From the NCBI RefSeq assembly GCF_900109785.1, contig NZ_FOBH01000008.1, forward strand, positions 1 through 64,000: 64,000 bases of DNA. The letters are read 5' to 3'. The first letter of the stretch is position 1. The number at the start of each line of letters is the position of its first letter. This DNA is from Nitrosovibrio tenuis (lineage in GTDB: Bacteria > Pseudomonadota > Gammaproteobacteria > Burkholderiales > Nitrosomonadaceae). Shown piece after piece: positions 16,347 to 24,838 of the stretch. The notes under the pieces were generated by a model. The model saw only the letters and a list, made by a program, of their open reading frames with translations. It did no database searches and was not told the DNA's origin. Position numbers and translations under genes: made by a program.

Positions 16347-16838
16347 TTAATCAGCCGAGCACGCCTTCAGCTTTTCCCATGCGATGCGGGCCTCGTAGCG
16401 CTTTCCGGCAAGTGTTGCGACCACTGTCGAATTATCGGTCCTTTTTAACGTTAAAAGGAACGAATAACCGGGGGCCGCCTTGCGGCTGTAGTTGGCAGCC
16501 GGCGAAAACGTATGGGTCACAGGTACAGGTGGGTTATAACTGATCACGGCGTCAGGGTTTTCTGGTGAGTTACGGGCATAGGTGCCCGGCAGTGAGCCAG
16601 ACGGGTAGGCATAAATTTCGGTGGCCTCGATCCCGGGATATTGCCGAACGTCATATTGCAGGCCCCGGATAAGCCACCGGCTGTCCGACTGCAGGCTGTT
16701 GACGACACAGCGCGCCAGAGTATTATGGTTTCCCGTGAATTTTGCCCCATACGTTTCCGTTTTTTCTTCTAACCCGATACTCGCACAGGCCGATAAGAGG
16801 CAGGATGACGCAAGGAAGACTACAATTGATTTATTCAT
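16347..16838 (-). CDS. hypothetical lipoprotein
   Basis: A 163-residue precursor with signal VVFLASSCLLSAC, the lipobox Cys being at about residue 18. The mature part is a small beta-rich domain (YEARIAWEKLKAC at the end) with two further cysteines. I recognise no named family. It is flanked by convergent or divergent genes and appears to be transcribed alone. Confidence 0.6.
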   Translation of the reverse strand: MNKSIVVFLASSCLLSACASIGLEEKTETYGAKFTGNHNTLARCVVNSLQSDSRWLIRGLQYDVRQYPGIEATEIYAYPSGSLPGTYARNSPENPDAVISYNPPVPVTHTFSPAANYSRKAAPGYSFLLTLKRTDNSTVVATLAGKRYEARIAWEKLKACSAD

Positions 16839-17065
16839 GGCTTGAACCTTGAATCTCGACGCTTTTAGAGCGATTGTGAACCCGCAATTCGGAATAATCC
16901 ATCAAAGAGGGCGGACCATTTCCCTGAAGGGTGATCTTGCCTCAATTGATGATCTGCCCTTTCCGGGGTTTTCACCCTTTCCCGGGGTTTCATTAAAGTA
17001 GGTCAAATGTAGCGAGTTGTAAAGCAAAACTCGCGGCATCACCAGGGCGCAATCAGGATAACCGC

Positions 17066-17833
17066 ATGGGTTTGACACAAGGCTTTTCAACGCTGAACGC
17101 CCGGCGTCCCCGGGAAGAATCATGTGTTCATCTGAGCGAGCGGAATGGCGTTCGCTCGCTTCACCTGGGCAACAGCATGGTACAGAGTGCCATGAGGTTG
17201 ACCGTTCCCAATCAACTGGAACTGGCTTACACGCGCTGCATGATGGGCTTTATGCTGTTCCATCCTCATCCGGAAAATATCCTGATGATTGGGTTAGGGG
17301 GAGGCTCTTTGGCGAAATTTGTCTACCATCGGCTATCCCGTACAAAAACCACCGTGGTTGAGATCAATCCACAAGTCATTGCAGCCGCGCGTAATTATTT
17401 CTCTGTGCCGCCCGATGATGAGCGTCTGCAAGTGGTGATCGGGGAAGGGGGCGAATATATCGCCGGCCATCCCGCCAGCGCGGATGTGCTGATGGTTGAC
17501 GGCTTCGACGATGGCTGTCAGGTTGCTTCGCTTTGCACGCAGGACTTTTACAACCACGCCCACGCGGTATTGAAACGCAGTGGGTTACTAGTGGTTAATC
17601 TGCTCAGCAGAGACAAGAGCTGTCAAAACTACCTGAGCCGCATCAAGACCAGCTTTTCCGGCCACGTCTCAACATTGGCGGCTGACCCGCCTGGCAATCT
17701 GATCGCTTTCGCTTTCAGGCAGAACCCGGGCAAACGTGTATGGGCAGCTTTGCCGGAGCGCGCAAAAAAACTTGAAAATGAATTTGCGCTGCCTTTTACG
17801 GAATTCGCCAGGAAATTAGAGCGGCCCAAATAG
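17066..17833 (+). CDS. spermidine-synthase-like protein (SpeE-type Rossmann fold)
   Basis: A 255-residue protein with the methyltransferase-like fold of polyamine aminopropyltransferases. Residues 70-90 (ENILMIGLGGGSLAKFVY) are the nucleotide-binding loop, TKTTVVEINPQVIAAA carries the acidic residue that holds the ribose, and ADVLMVDGFDDGCQV is the active-site region. The usual N-terminal beta-sheet domain is short. Such solitary homologues are often annotated as spermidine synthase without evidence, and the polyamine-contacting residues are not clearly conserved here, so the substrate is uncertain. Confidence 0.7.
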   Translation: MGLTQGFSTLNARRPREESCVHLSERNGVRSLHLGNSMVQSAMRLTVPNQLELAYTRCMMGFMLFHPHPENILMIGLGGGSLAKFVYHRLSRTKTTVVEINPQVIAAARNYFSVPPDDERLQVVIGEGGEYIAGHPASADVLMVDGFDDGCQVASLCTQDFYNHAHAVLKRSGLLVVNLLSRDKSCQNYLSRIKTSFSGHVSTLAADPPGNLIAFAFRQNPGKRVWAALPERAKKLENEFALPFTEFARKLERPK

Positions 17834-18123
17834 AGCGACCCAAACCTTGAGCATGCGGTGTATTGTGTGGCCTGGGAAACAAGCACCGGATAAGTAAAGC
17901 ACAGCTCATCAAGGCCTCGGGTAGGAAGGGTAGGTAGCTCGCCAGACGGTGAAGCTGCAAGCTGCACCCATCAATTGCCGATGGGTTGCGCTACGCTCCT
18001 CCCTCTACCGATGCTATCCATGCTGGGCTGTGCGAGCATGAAGCAGTATGGTAAAGTTCGTGGTACCCAAGCCCGTAATAATCGGCGGTTCTACGCATAA
18101 ATCAACGAAAGGATAATCAGACA

Positions 18124-18309
18124 ATGAAACTATATGAATCTGACCACACCAAGTTCATGCGCGAATTGTTCGAAAAAAATCCGCAACTGCCGGAGGAGCA
18201 AAAAAAAGCGCGCGCCATCTGGTGGGATAAAAAACTGGATCCGGACGAGCGCAAGCGTTTCAAGGAATCAGGGGTACCCCAGAAAGCGTACGTCTATTTC
18301 GGGAAGTAA
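18124..18309 (+). CDS. DUF3460 protein
   Basis: A 61-residue protein: YESDHTKFMRELFEKNP, then ARAIWWDKKLDPDE and a final VPQKAYVYFGK. This is the whole length and motif order of DUF3460, a small family that I know chiefly from betaproteobacteria. Function is unknown. It has its own upstream region and is convergent with the thiolase gene, 29 nt from its stop. Confidence 0.8.
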   Translation: MKLYESDHTKFMRELFEKNPQLPEEQKKARAIWWDKKLDPDERKRFKESGVPQKAYVYFGK

Positions 18310-18338
18310 CCCGGCAGTTTAACGTCCCGGCGTTTGCT

Positions 18339-19541
18339 TCAAAGCGCCTCGAACACACCCGCGACGCCCATGCCGGTTCCCACGCACATTGTAACCATGC
18401 CGTATTTCTGCTGATGCCGGCGCAGGCCGTGCATCAGCGTGGCGACCCGTATGGCACCGGTTGCGCCGAGGGGATGGCCCAGTGCAATAGCCCCGCCCAG
18501 GGGATTGACTTTGGCGCGGTCAAGCCCCAGCTCGTTGATGACCGCAAGACTCTGGGCTGCGAAGGCCTCGTTCAGTTCGATCCACTCGAGGTCATCCTGC
18601 TTCAAGCCAACCTGTTGCAGGACCTTGGGTATGGCTTTGACCGGGCCGATACCCATGATTTCCGGGGGAACACCGGCCACCGAGTAGCCAAGGAAACGGG
18701 CGATGGGGGTAAGATTGAAGCGCTTCAGTGCCGCTTCGCTCGCGACCACGACCGCGCCGGCGCCATCGGACATCTGAGAGCTGTTGCCGGCGGTTACCGA
18801 GCCATTGGCCGCGAACACCGGTTTCAGCTTGGATAGAACTTCTTCGCTGGTGCCGGGGCGCGGGCCTTCATCGGTGTCCCTTATGGCCGATACGCTGCGG
18901 ACTTCATGCGAGGCAATGTCGGGCCGGTGCTCTTCCACTTTATAAGGTGCAATTTCATCCTTGAATTCACCTGCCTCGATGGCTTTTAGTGCCCTGGCAT
19001 GGCTGGTCACGGCGAATTCATCCTGTGCCTCACGGCTGACCTGCCATCGCTGCGCCACTTTTTCTCCGGTTATGCCCATGCCGTAGGCAATGCCGACGTT
19101 CTCATCATGCTCAAATATCGCCGGGTCCAGCGACATCTTGTTTCCTGTCATGGGCACCATGCTCATGCTTTCCGTGCCGGAAGCGATAATAATATCGGCA
19201 TTGCCCAGCCGGATGCGATCTGCGGCGAGCGCCACTGCCTGGAGGCCCGACGCGCAGAAACGATTGACCGTCATTCCGGGAACATTATTTGGTAGTCCTG
19301 CCAGCAAGAGTGCTATACGCGCGACATTCATGCCCTGTTCCGCCTCCGGCATGGCGCAACCGGCAATCACGTCGTCAATGGCTGCCGGGTCGAGTCCGGG
19401 GCATCGATCCAACGCAGCTTTCAACACATGCGCGAGCATGTCATCTGGCCGCACGGTCTTGAACATCCCGCGTGGTGCCTTGCCTACCGGAGTACGCACG
19501 GCAGCGGCAATGTAGGCATCCTGAGTTTGTCTGGTTGTCAT
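18339..19541 (-). CDS. fadA: acetyl-CoA acyltransferase (3-ketoacyl-CoA thiolase)
   Basis: A 400-residue thiolase performing the last step of beta-oxidation, splitting 3-ketoacyl-CoA with CoA to acetyl-CoA. The nucleophilic Cys is in [10 protein letters not shown] (about residue 93), the catalytic His in [14 protein letters not shown], and the second Cys in MCVGTGMG near the C-terminus. Length is normal. It is the last gene of the minus-strand beta-oxidation cluster, 246 nt after the dehydrogenase/hydratase gene. Confidence 0.93.
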   Translation of the reverse strand: MTTRQTQDAYIAAAVRTPVGKAPRGMFKTVRPDDMLAHVLKAALDRCPGLDPAAIDDVIAGCAMPEAEQGMNVARIALLLAGLPNNVPGMTVNRFCASGLQAVALAADRIRLGNADIIIASGTESMSMVPMTGNKMSLDPAIFEHDENVGIAYGMGITGEKVAQRWQVSREAQDEFAVTSHARALKAIEAGEFKDEIAPYKVEEHRPDIASHEVRSVSAIRDTDEGPRPGTSEEVLSKLKPVFAANGSVTAGNSSQMSDGAGAVVVASEAALKRFNLTPIARFLGYSVAGVPPEIMGIGPVKAIPKVLQQVGLKQDDLEWIELNEAFAAQSLAVINELGLDRAKVNPLGGAIALGHPLGATGAIRVATLMHGLRRHQQKYGMVTMCVGTGMGVAGVFEAL

Positions 19542-19787
19542 AAATTCCTTTAACGCTAATTCATAATAAAGCGGAAACGATACTCGCGTTGGCTTCGTTC
19601 TGCGGCTTCTTCGCCGTACTCGTACTCATACTATATGTACTGTCCTCCCCGCCTTGGTCTTTCCGCCGTGTTTCTCCCCGCCTTGTTCTCCATCCCATTG
19701 TAAATTAGACGCGGGTAGATGAGGCATGGTTCACGAGACCGCGCCAGCCATCGGGCATGCTGTATTCAGCAGAATGTCATTTTCGCG

Positions 19788-22319
19788 CTAATTTCTCAGC
19801 GGTTTGCCAGTTTTCAAAGTATGCGCGATGCGCGCTTGCGTTTTCTCCGTCGCCAGCAATTCTATAAACGCGGTCCGCTCGAGCTCGAGGAACCAGTCTT
19901 CATCGACCAGGCTGCCGGGTGTCAGGTCGCCGCCGCACATTACGTAGGCGATCTTGCTGCCGATCAGGTAATCATGTTCGGAAATGAAGTTCCCTTCACG
20001 CATGTTCACCAGCATGCCCTTGATGGTGGCAATGCCGGTCGAGCCGGCGACCGGGATATCGCGTGCCCTGAGCGGGGGACGATAGCCCGCTTCAGCCAGC
20101 GCGAGCGCCTGCGCCTTGGCAACATACAGCAGTTCAAACCGGTTCATTACTATCGGGTCCGCGCGGCGCAGGTATCCTAGTTCTTTCGCCTGCTCCGCGC
20201 TTTTTGACAATTGGGCGGTCGCGACAAGTTGAAAGTAATTTTTCAGCAGAGGAAACGGATCACCATTCCTTGCATCCTGCGCTGCTCTCAACGCGAGTTC
20301 CTTGCAGCCGCCCCCTGCGGGTAACAGGCCTACGCCTGCTTCCACCAGGCCGATATAGCTTTCCAGGGTGGCTACCGCGCGATCGCAGTGCATCACGAAT
20401 TCGCAGCCGCCCCCCAGGGCAAGCCTATCCACCGCTGCAACGGTCGGGATCATCGAATACCTGAGATCCTGCGAGGTCTGCTGGAACTGCGCTATCATTG
20501 CTTCCACTTCGGCAAGTTTTCCCGCCATCAGGGCGTCGGCGAGATTCAGGCTGCGCGCGGCCTTGAGGACGGCGGACTGAGCCGTTTTTTTAAGCTTTTT
20601 TGCCAATAGACCGAAGGCGGAGGGGGGTTCACCGCTTTTCAGGCGCTCCGTGGCTTTCTGCAAATTGGCTCCAGCGGAGAAGGGCGGTTCGGTCTGCCAG
20701 ATCACTAGCGCCCGCCAATTGCGCTCCGCTTCATCGATAGCCTGCTGAACCCCATCCAGCACATCGCTGCCAATGGTATGCATTTTGCTCTTGAAGCTGA
20801 GAATGGCTACGCCATCATGCCGGGTATCATCAACGGTGTGCCACATCCGTACTGCATCGGTTTCAAAGATGGTTTCACCGTATTGCGCTGGCTCGCCGAG
20901 CAACCGATCCGGGAACAGTTGCCGCCGGTACACGGGTAAAGTCGAGCGTGGATGGAAGGTGTTCGTGGCGGGCGCGTACGAGCCATGCACCCGGTGGACA
21001 CCCTCTATATCTGTATTTACGGCCGGGCTGGCTTGCCGTCCAAGGTCGCGCACCCATTCGGGTAGCGGCGTCGTGCTCATGCTTTTGCCTGCCGCGATGT
21101 CCTCGTCTATCCATCCGGCAATTTTGCTCCATCCCGCCCCCTGCCAGGTCTCAAACGGGCCTTGATTCCAGCCGAAACCCCAGCGCATCGCAAAGTCCAG
21201 GTCGCGCGCATTGTCGGCGATGGTGCCAAGATGGACGGCGCAATAGTGGAACAGGTCGCGAAATATTGCCCATAGAAATTGGGCCTGTGGATGTGCATTG
21301 GCGCGCAGCTCGGCGAGTTTATCCGCAGGATTTTTGCGTTTGAGCAATTCCTTTATGTCGTTGTCAGCCTCGCCCGCGGACGGGACGTATTCCTGGCGCC
21401 CGACATCTAGCACCCGGATTTCCTTGCCCACCTTCTGATATATCCCGCGTTTGGTTTTCTGCCCGAGCGAACCTTTGTCTACCAAAGTCTGCAACCAGCC
21501 GGGCACGGCATAATGTTTGTGCCAGGGGTCGCCAGCCAATGCGTCTCGCATGGTATTGATCACGTGCGCGAGGATATCCAGTCCCACCACGTCGGCGGTA
21601 CGGAACGTGGCACTTTTGGGGCGGCCGATCAGTGGACCCGTCAACGCATCGACCACATCAAATCCAAGGGCAAATTCCCTGGCATGATGCATTGTGGCAA
21701 GAATGGAAAACACGCCCACCCTATTGGCGATAAAATTGGGCGTATCCTTCGCACGTATGACGCCTTTACCCAGATAAGTCACCAGGAACTCTTCCAGGCT
21801 GTCGAGCATCGCGGCGTCGCTTTCCTGGCAGGCAATCAACTCCACCAGATGCATGTAGCGCGGCGGATTAAAAAAATGAATGCCGCAAAAACGATGGCGC
21901 AGGTTTTCAGGGAAAGCCCGCGCCAATTGATTGATCGAGAGTCCGGATGTGTTGCTGGCGAAAATCGTGTGTTCGCCCAAATGCGGCGCTACCTGTTGAT
22001 ATAGACCCGTTTTCCAGTCAACGCGCTCGGCGATCGCTTCGATTACGATATCGCAGTCCTTGAGCAATGCAAGATTCTGCCGATAGTTCGCAGGTTGAAT
22101 GGAGGTTGCGCGGGCCGGGACCGACAGGGGCGCGGGCTCCTGTTTTTTCAGATTTTCCACCGCTTTGATCACGCTGGCATTGGGGTCCCCCTGCTCGGCG
22201 GGAAGCTCGAACAACAGTGTTTCCACATTGGCATTAACCAGATGTGCCGCAATCTGCGCCCCCATGACGCCTGCACCGAGCACTGCGACTTTGCGCACCA
22301 TGAATTTGCTGTTATTCAA
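19788..22319 (-). CDS. fadN: 3-hydroxyacyl-CoA dehydrogenase / enoyl-CoA hydratase fusion
   Basis: A bifunctional beta-oxidation enzyme with the dehydrogenase first, as in FadN-type proteins, not the FadB order. The NAD-binding loop is LGAGVMGAQIAAHL at the N-terminus, and RFCGIHFFNPPRYMHLVELI holds the catalytic His. A second dehydrogenase C-domain follows. The crotonase domain occupies about 510-750, with LGGGCEFVMHCDRAVA and GLVEAGVGLLPAGGG. The start is TTG 22319, because GAGGAGGG lies seven bases before it and the family begins there. The frame is open to 22388, but that would overlap the thioesterase gene. Length is 843 residues. It would convert enoyl-CoA to 3-ketoacyl-CoA for the thiolase downstream. 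Confidence 0.92.
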   Translation of the reverse strand: MNNSKFMVRKVAVLGAGVMGAQIAAHLVNANVETLLFELPAEQGDPNASVIKAVENLKKQEPAPLSVPARATSIQPANYRQNLALLKDCDIVIEAIAERVDWKTGLYQQVAPHLGEHTIFASNTSGLSINQLARAFPENLRHRFCGIHFFNPPRYMHLVELIACQESDAAMLDSLEEFLVTYLGKGVIRAKDTPNFIANRVGVFSILATMHHAREFALGFDVVDALTGPLIGRPKSATFRTADVVGLDILAHVINTMRDALAGDPWHKHYAVPGWLQTLVDKGSLGQKTKRGIYQKVGKEIRVLDVGRQEYVPSAGEADNDIKELLKRKNPADKLAELRANAHPQAQFLWAIFRDLFHYCAVHLGTIADNARDLDFAMRWGFGWNQGPFETWQGAGWSKIAGWIDEDIAAGKSMSTTPLPEWVRDLGRQASPAVNTDIEGVHRVHGSYAPATNTFHPRSTLPVYRRQLFPDRLLGEPAQYGETIFETDAVRMWHTVDDTRHDGVAILSFKSKMHTIGSDVLDGVQQAIDEAERNWRALVIWQTEPPFSAGANLQKATERLKSGEPPSAFGLLAKKLKKTAQSAVLKAARSLNLADALMAGKLAEVEAMIAQFQQTSQDLRYSMIPTVAAVDRLALGGGCEFVMHCDRAVATLESYIGLVEAGVGLLPAGGGCKELALRAAQDARNGDPFPLLKNYFQLVATAQLSKSAEQAKELGYLRRADPIVMNRFELLYVAKAQALALAEAGYRPPLRARDIPVAGSTGIATIKGMLVNMREGNFISEHDYLIGSKIAYVMCGGDLTPGSLVDEDWFLELERTAFIELLATEKTQARIAHTLKTGKPLRN

Positions 22320-22326
22320 TTTCGCA

Positions 22327-22334
22327 CCCTCCTC
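22327..22334 (-). promoter_or_regulatory. ribosome binding site fixing a TTG start
   Basis: On the minus strand GAGGAGGG stands seven bases before TTG 22319 of the dehydrogenase/hydratase gene. It is the strongest Shine-Dalgarno match in the neighbourhood and the reason for preferring the TTG over the upstream ATG at 22388. Confidence 0.6.
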
Positions 22335-22350
22335 TTGTGAGCCGCTTTTT

Positions 22351-22764
22351 TTACTCGTCCGGAAGGACGCGCGGTTTGCGATGCTCATCCACCGCTACGT
22401 AAGTAAGCACCGCCTCCGTAACCTTTATGCATACTTCATCACTGCCCTGGCGCAGGCCGCGCTGGGCATAAACAGCAACGTCCACGGTGATGGATGTGCG
22501 GCCTGTTTTTACGATATTGGCATAGAAGCTCACCACATCCCCTACAAACACCGGTTGCTTGAATACGAATGAGTTCACCGCCACAGTGGCTACCCGTCCG
22601 CGTGCGCGTCGGATCGCGGGGAGGCTGCCAGCAATGTCCACCTGCGCCATGATCCAGCCGCCAAATACGTCGCCCGCATAGTTGGTGTCCGTGGGCATGG
22701 GTACCAGGCGCAGTATCGGATCATCATCAGGCAGTGATACCTGGTTTTCCGGTTGGCTATCCAT
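22351..22764 (-). CDS. yciA: acyl-CoA thioesterase, YciA-type hotdog protein
   Basis: A 137-residue single hotdog domain. DTNYAGDVFGGWIMAQVDIAG carries the family's catalytic Asp and the helix that follows it, and VATVAVNSFVFKQPVFVGDVV is the long strand pair. These cytoplasmic enzymes hydrolyse acyl-CoA to free acid and CoA and may relieve CoA trapping. Lying between the acyl-CoA synthetase and the dehydrogenase/hydratase of the same cluster, it is probably a side outlet of beta-oxidation. Confidence 0.88.
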   Translation of the reverse strand: MDSQPENQVSLPDDDPILRLVPMPTDTNYAGDVFGGWIMAQVDIAGSLPAIRRARGRVATVAVNSFVFKQPVFVGDVVSFYANIVKTGRTSITVDVAVYAQRGLRQGSDEVCIKVTEAVLTYVAVDEHRKPRVLPDE

Positions 22765-22844
22765 TCTATCCCTGTCTCAGCTTATCGCCATACCCTGCTA
22801 CTCCTGTCGAAATCGGCAGCCGTAAACTTGCCAGTAGCAGGGGT

Positions 22845-24686
22845 TCAATGGCCGTCGTAAAGTCTTTCCACCTCGGCCTTGTAGTGGTCAAGCACGCGCG
22901 TTCGCCGCAGCTTCAAGGTTGGTGTGAGCATATGATTGTCGATAGTCCAGGGCTCATGCGCGAGCGCCACGCGGTATATTTTGGCATAGCCGGGAAACTC
23001 CCGTATCTGATGAGCAATTCGCTCCAGCAGGATTTCTTCAAACTTATGGTCGCGCAATAGCTGGCGCCAGTCGGGGTCAAGATCATACTGCACCGCGATG
23101 TTTTGCCAATTGCGCGAATTCAGGACGACCAGGGCACTTAAATAGGATCGACCGTCGCCGATCAGCATGACTTGATCGAACAGTGCATCATGCAGGATTG
23201 CCGCCTCCATATCCGCTGGCGGGACTTTTTCGCCGGTAGACATGACAATGATTTCCTTCAGCCGCCCGGTGATGGTTATCCGGCCCGTTTCATCGATGCG
23301 CGCGATATCTCCGGAATTGAGCCAGCCGTCCGGCGTTATGACTGCCTGGGTGGCTTCCGTATCCTTCCAGTAACCCAGCATTACATTGGGGCCGCGAATC
23401 AATAACGCGTCGTTTTCGCCGAGTTTCACTTCCACCCCGGGAATAGGCCGTCCTACGCTGCTCGGGACATTGTCGTCAAAGGTATTGCTGCATACCACCG
23501 GACTGCTTTCGGTCATGCCGTATCCCTGAAGGATAGGCAGCCCCAGTCCGATAAAAATGCGCGAAACTCCACTGGATAATGCCGCTCCGCCGCTCATTGC
23601 TCCGCGAAGCCGCCCGCCGAGCTTGCTCATTACTTTTTTTGCGACCAGGGTTTCGAGCAACGGCCATAGCAGGTGGGAAGCGCGCCGGGGGCCTCGTCCC
23701 TGCTGATGTTCAAAACGGCTGTAGCCGATCTCGACCGCCATATGGAACAGCTTCCTGCTCAGCGCCGGCCCTTCCACCAGTTTCGCGCGAATCCCGCCAT
23801 AAATACGCTCGTAGATTCGCGGTACCGAAACCAGAATGGTGGGACGGATGGTCAGCAAATCCTCCTGTAGCTGATGAACCGAGCGGGCGTAGGCGACCGT
23901 TGCGCCGCGCATCATCGGGACGTAGTAGCCGCCCGTGCGCTCAAAAGTGTGCGATAGCGGCAGGAATGAAAGCAACAGGTCATCCGGTCGTATCTGCACG
24001 ACCTCCAGGCTGCTGCGAGCATTCGTGAGTATATTGTAATGGCTCAGCATTACCCCCTTCGGCCGGCCGGAAGTGCCGGAGGTATAGATGATCGTTGCCA
24101 GTTGATGTGGATCGCGGTTGACATGCGGTACCGCTCCAGTCTCTCCAGGCGGTTGCTCAGCTCCCCTTTCGGGGAGCCAGTCATACAGCGCCCGCACCAC
24201 GCCGTCATCCGTCTTGTCGGGCTCCCTCTGGATCGTGATGACGCGCACAAGATCGCTCATCTGCTCGCGGACATCGGAAAAGGCTTGCCATTGGGCCAAT
24301 TCTTCAAGTAATAACACCTTTGCATTCGCGTGCCGCAGGATATAAGCGGCGTTTTCGGGCCGGTCGGCTGTATAGAGCGGTACGACCACAAGTCCCAGCC
24401 TCATCGCCGCCTGCTCAAATATGACCCATTCCGGGCAGTTCCTGAGCATCACGGCTACCCGGTCGCCGGGCGATAGATTTTCTCGCGAGAAAGCGGCCTG
24501 CCAGTGGGCAATGCGCTCATCCATTTGTGACCAGGTGAGATCACGCCACTTGCCGCTGGAGCGGTCGTAATCGCGATAGGCTATATTCTGGGGCGAACGG
24601 CGCAAGCGCTCGCGGAACAATCCGTCGAGCGTTTCCGCCACCTCCACCGGAATAATATCCTCCGGGTCCTGTTCCCTGGTTTGCAT
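22845..24686 (-). CDS. fadD: long-chain acyl-CoA synthetase (AMP-forming)
   Basis: A 613-residue member of the adenylate-forming enzymes, activating fatty acids with ATP and CoA. The P-loop TIIYTSGTSGRPKGVMLSH is at about 200-218, the adenine-binding motif GYGMTESSPVV at about 395-405, and WLNSGDIARIDETGRITITGRLKEI contains the hinge. The size and the insertion after the P-loop fit the eukaryote-like FAA1/LC-FACS branch. It is the second gene of the beta-oxidation cluster in transcription order. Confidence 0.92.
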   Translation of the reverse strand: MQTREQDPEDIIPVEVAETLDGLFRERLRRSPQNIAYRDYDRSSGKWRDLTWSQMDERIAHWQAAFSRENLSPGDRVAVMLRNCPEWVIFEQAAMRLGLVVVPLYTADRPENAAYILRHANAKVLLLEELAQWQAFSDVREQMSDLVRVITIQREPDKTDDGVVRALYDWLPERGAEQPPGETGAVPHVNRDPHQLATIIYTSGTSGRPKGVMLSHYNILTNARSSLEVVQIRPDDLLLSFLPLSHTFERTGGYYVPMMRGATVAYARSVHQLQEDLLTIRPTILVSVPRIYERIYGGIRAKLVEGPALSRKLFHMAVEIGYSRFEHQQGRGPRRASHLLWPLLETLVAKKVMSKLGGRLRGAMSGGAALSSGVSRIFIGLGLPILQGYGMTESSPVVCSNTFDDNVPSSVGRPIPGVEVKLGENDALLIRGPNVMLGYWKDTEATQAVITPDGWLNSGDIARIDETGRITITGRLKEIIVMSTGEKVPPADMEAAILHDALFDQVMLIGDGRSYLSALVVLNSRNWQNIAVQYDLDPDWRQLLRDHKFEEILLERIAHQIREFPGYAKIYRVALAHEPWTIDNHMLTPTLKLRRTRVLDHYKAEVERLYDGH

Positions 24687-24838
24687 GGTGTCTCTGCCCT
24701 CTTGTATCTGCAGCTATTATTACAGCTGTTATTATTGACTTGAAAATCCATGGATAAGCGGCGCGTTCAGGCTCAAGAGCTTATTCGGAGACTTTCATGG
24801 CCTGTAGTTCATGCGTTGTCCGCACCTTCTCCCCCCGC

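Noticed and set aside
17066-17833. True spermidine synthase
   Set aside because: Only the Rossmann core is well matched. The N-terminal domain is reduced and the polyamine-site residues are not evident, so the name is kept as like.
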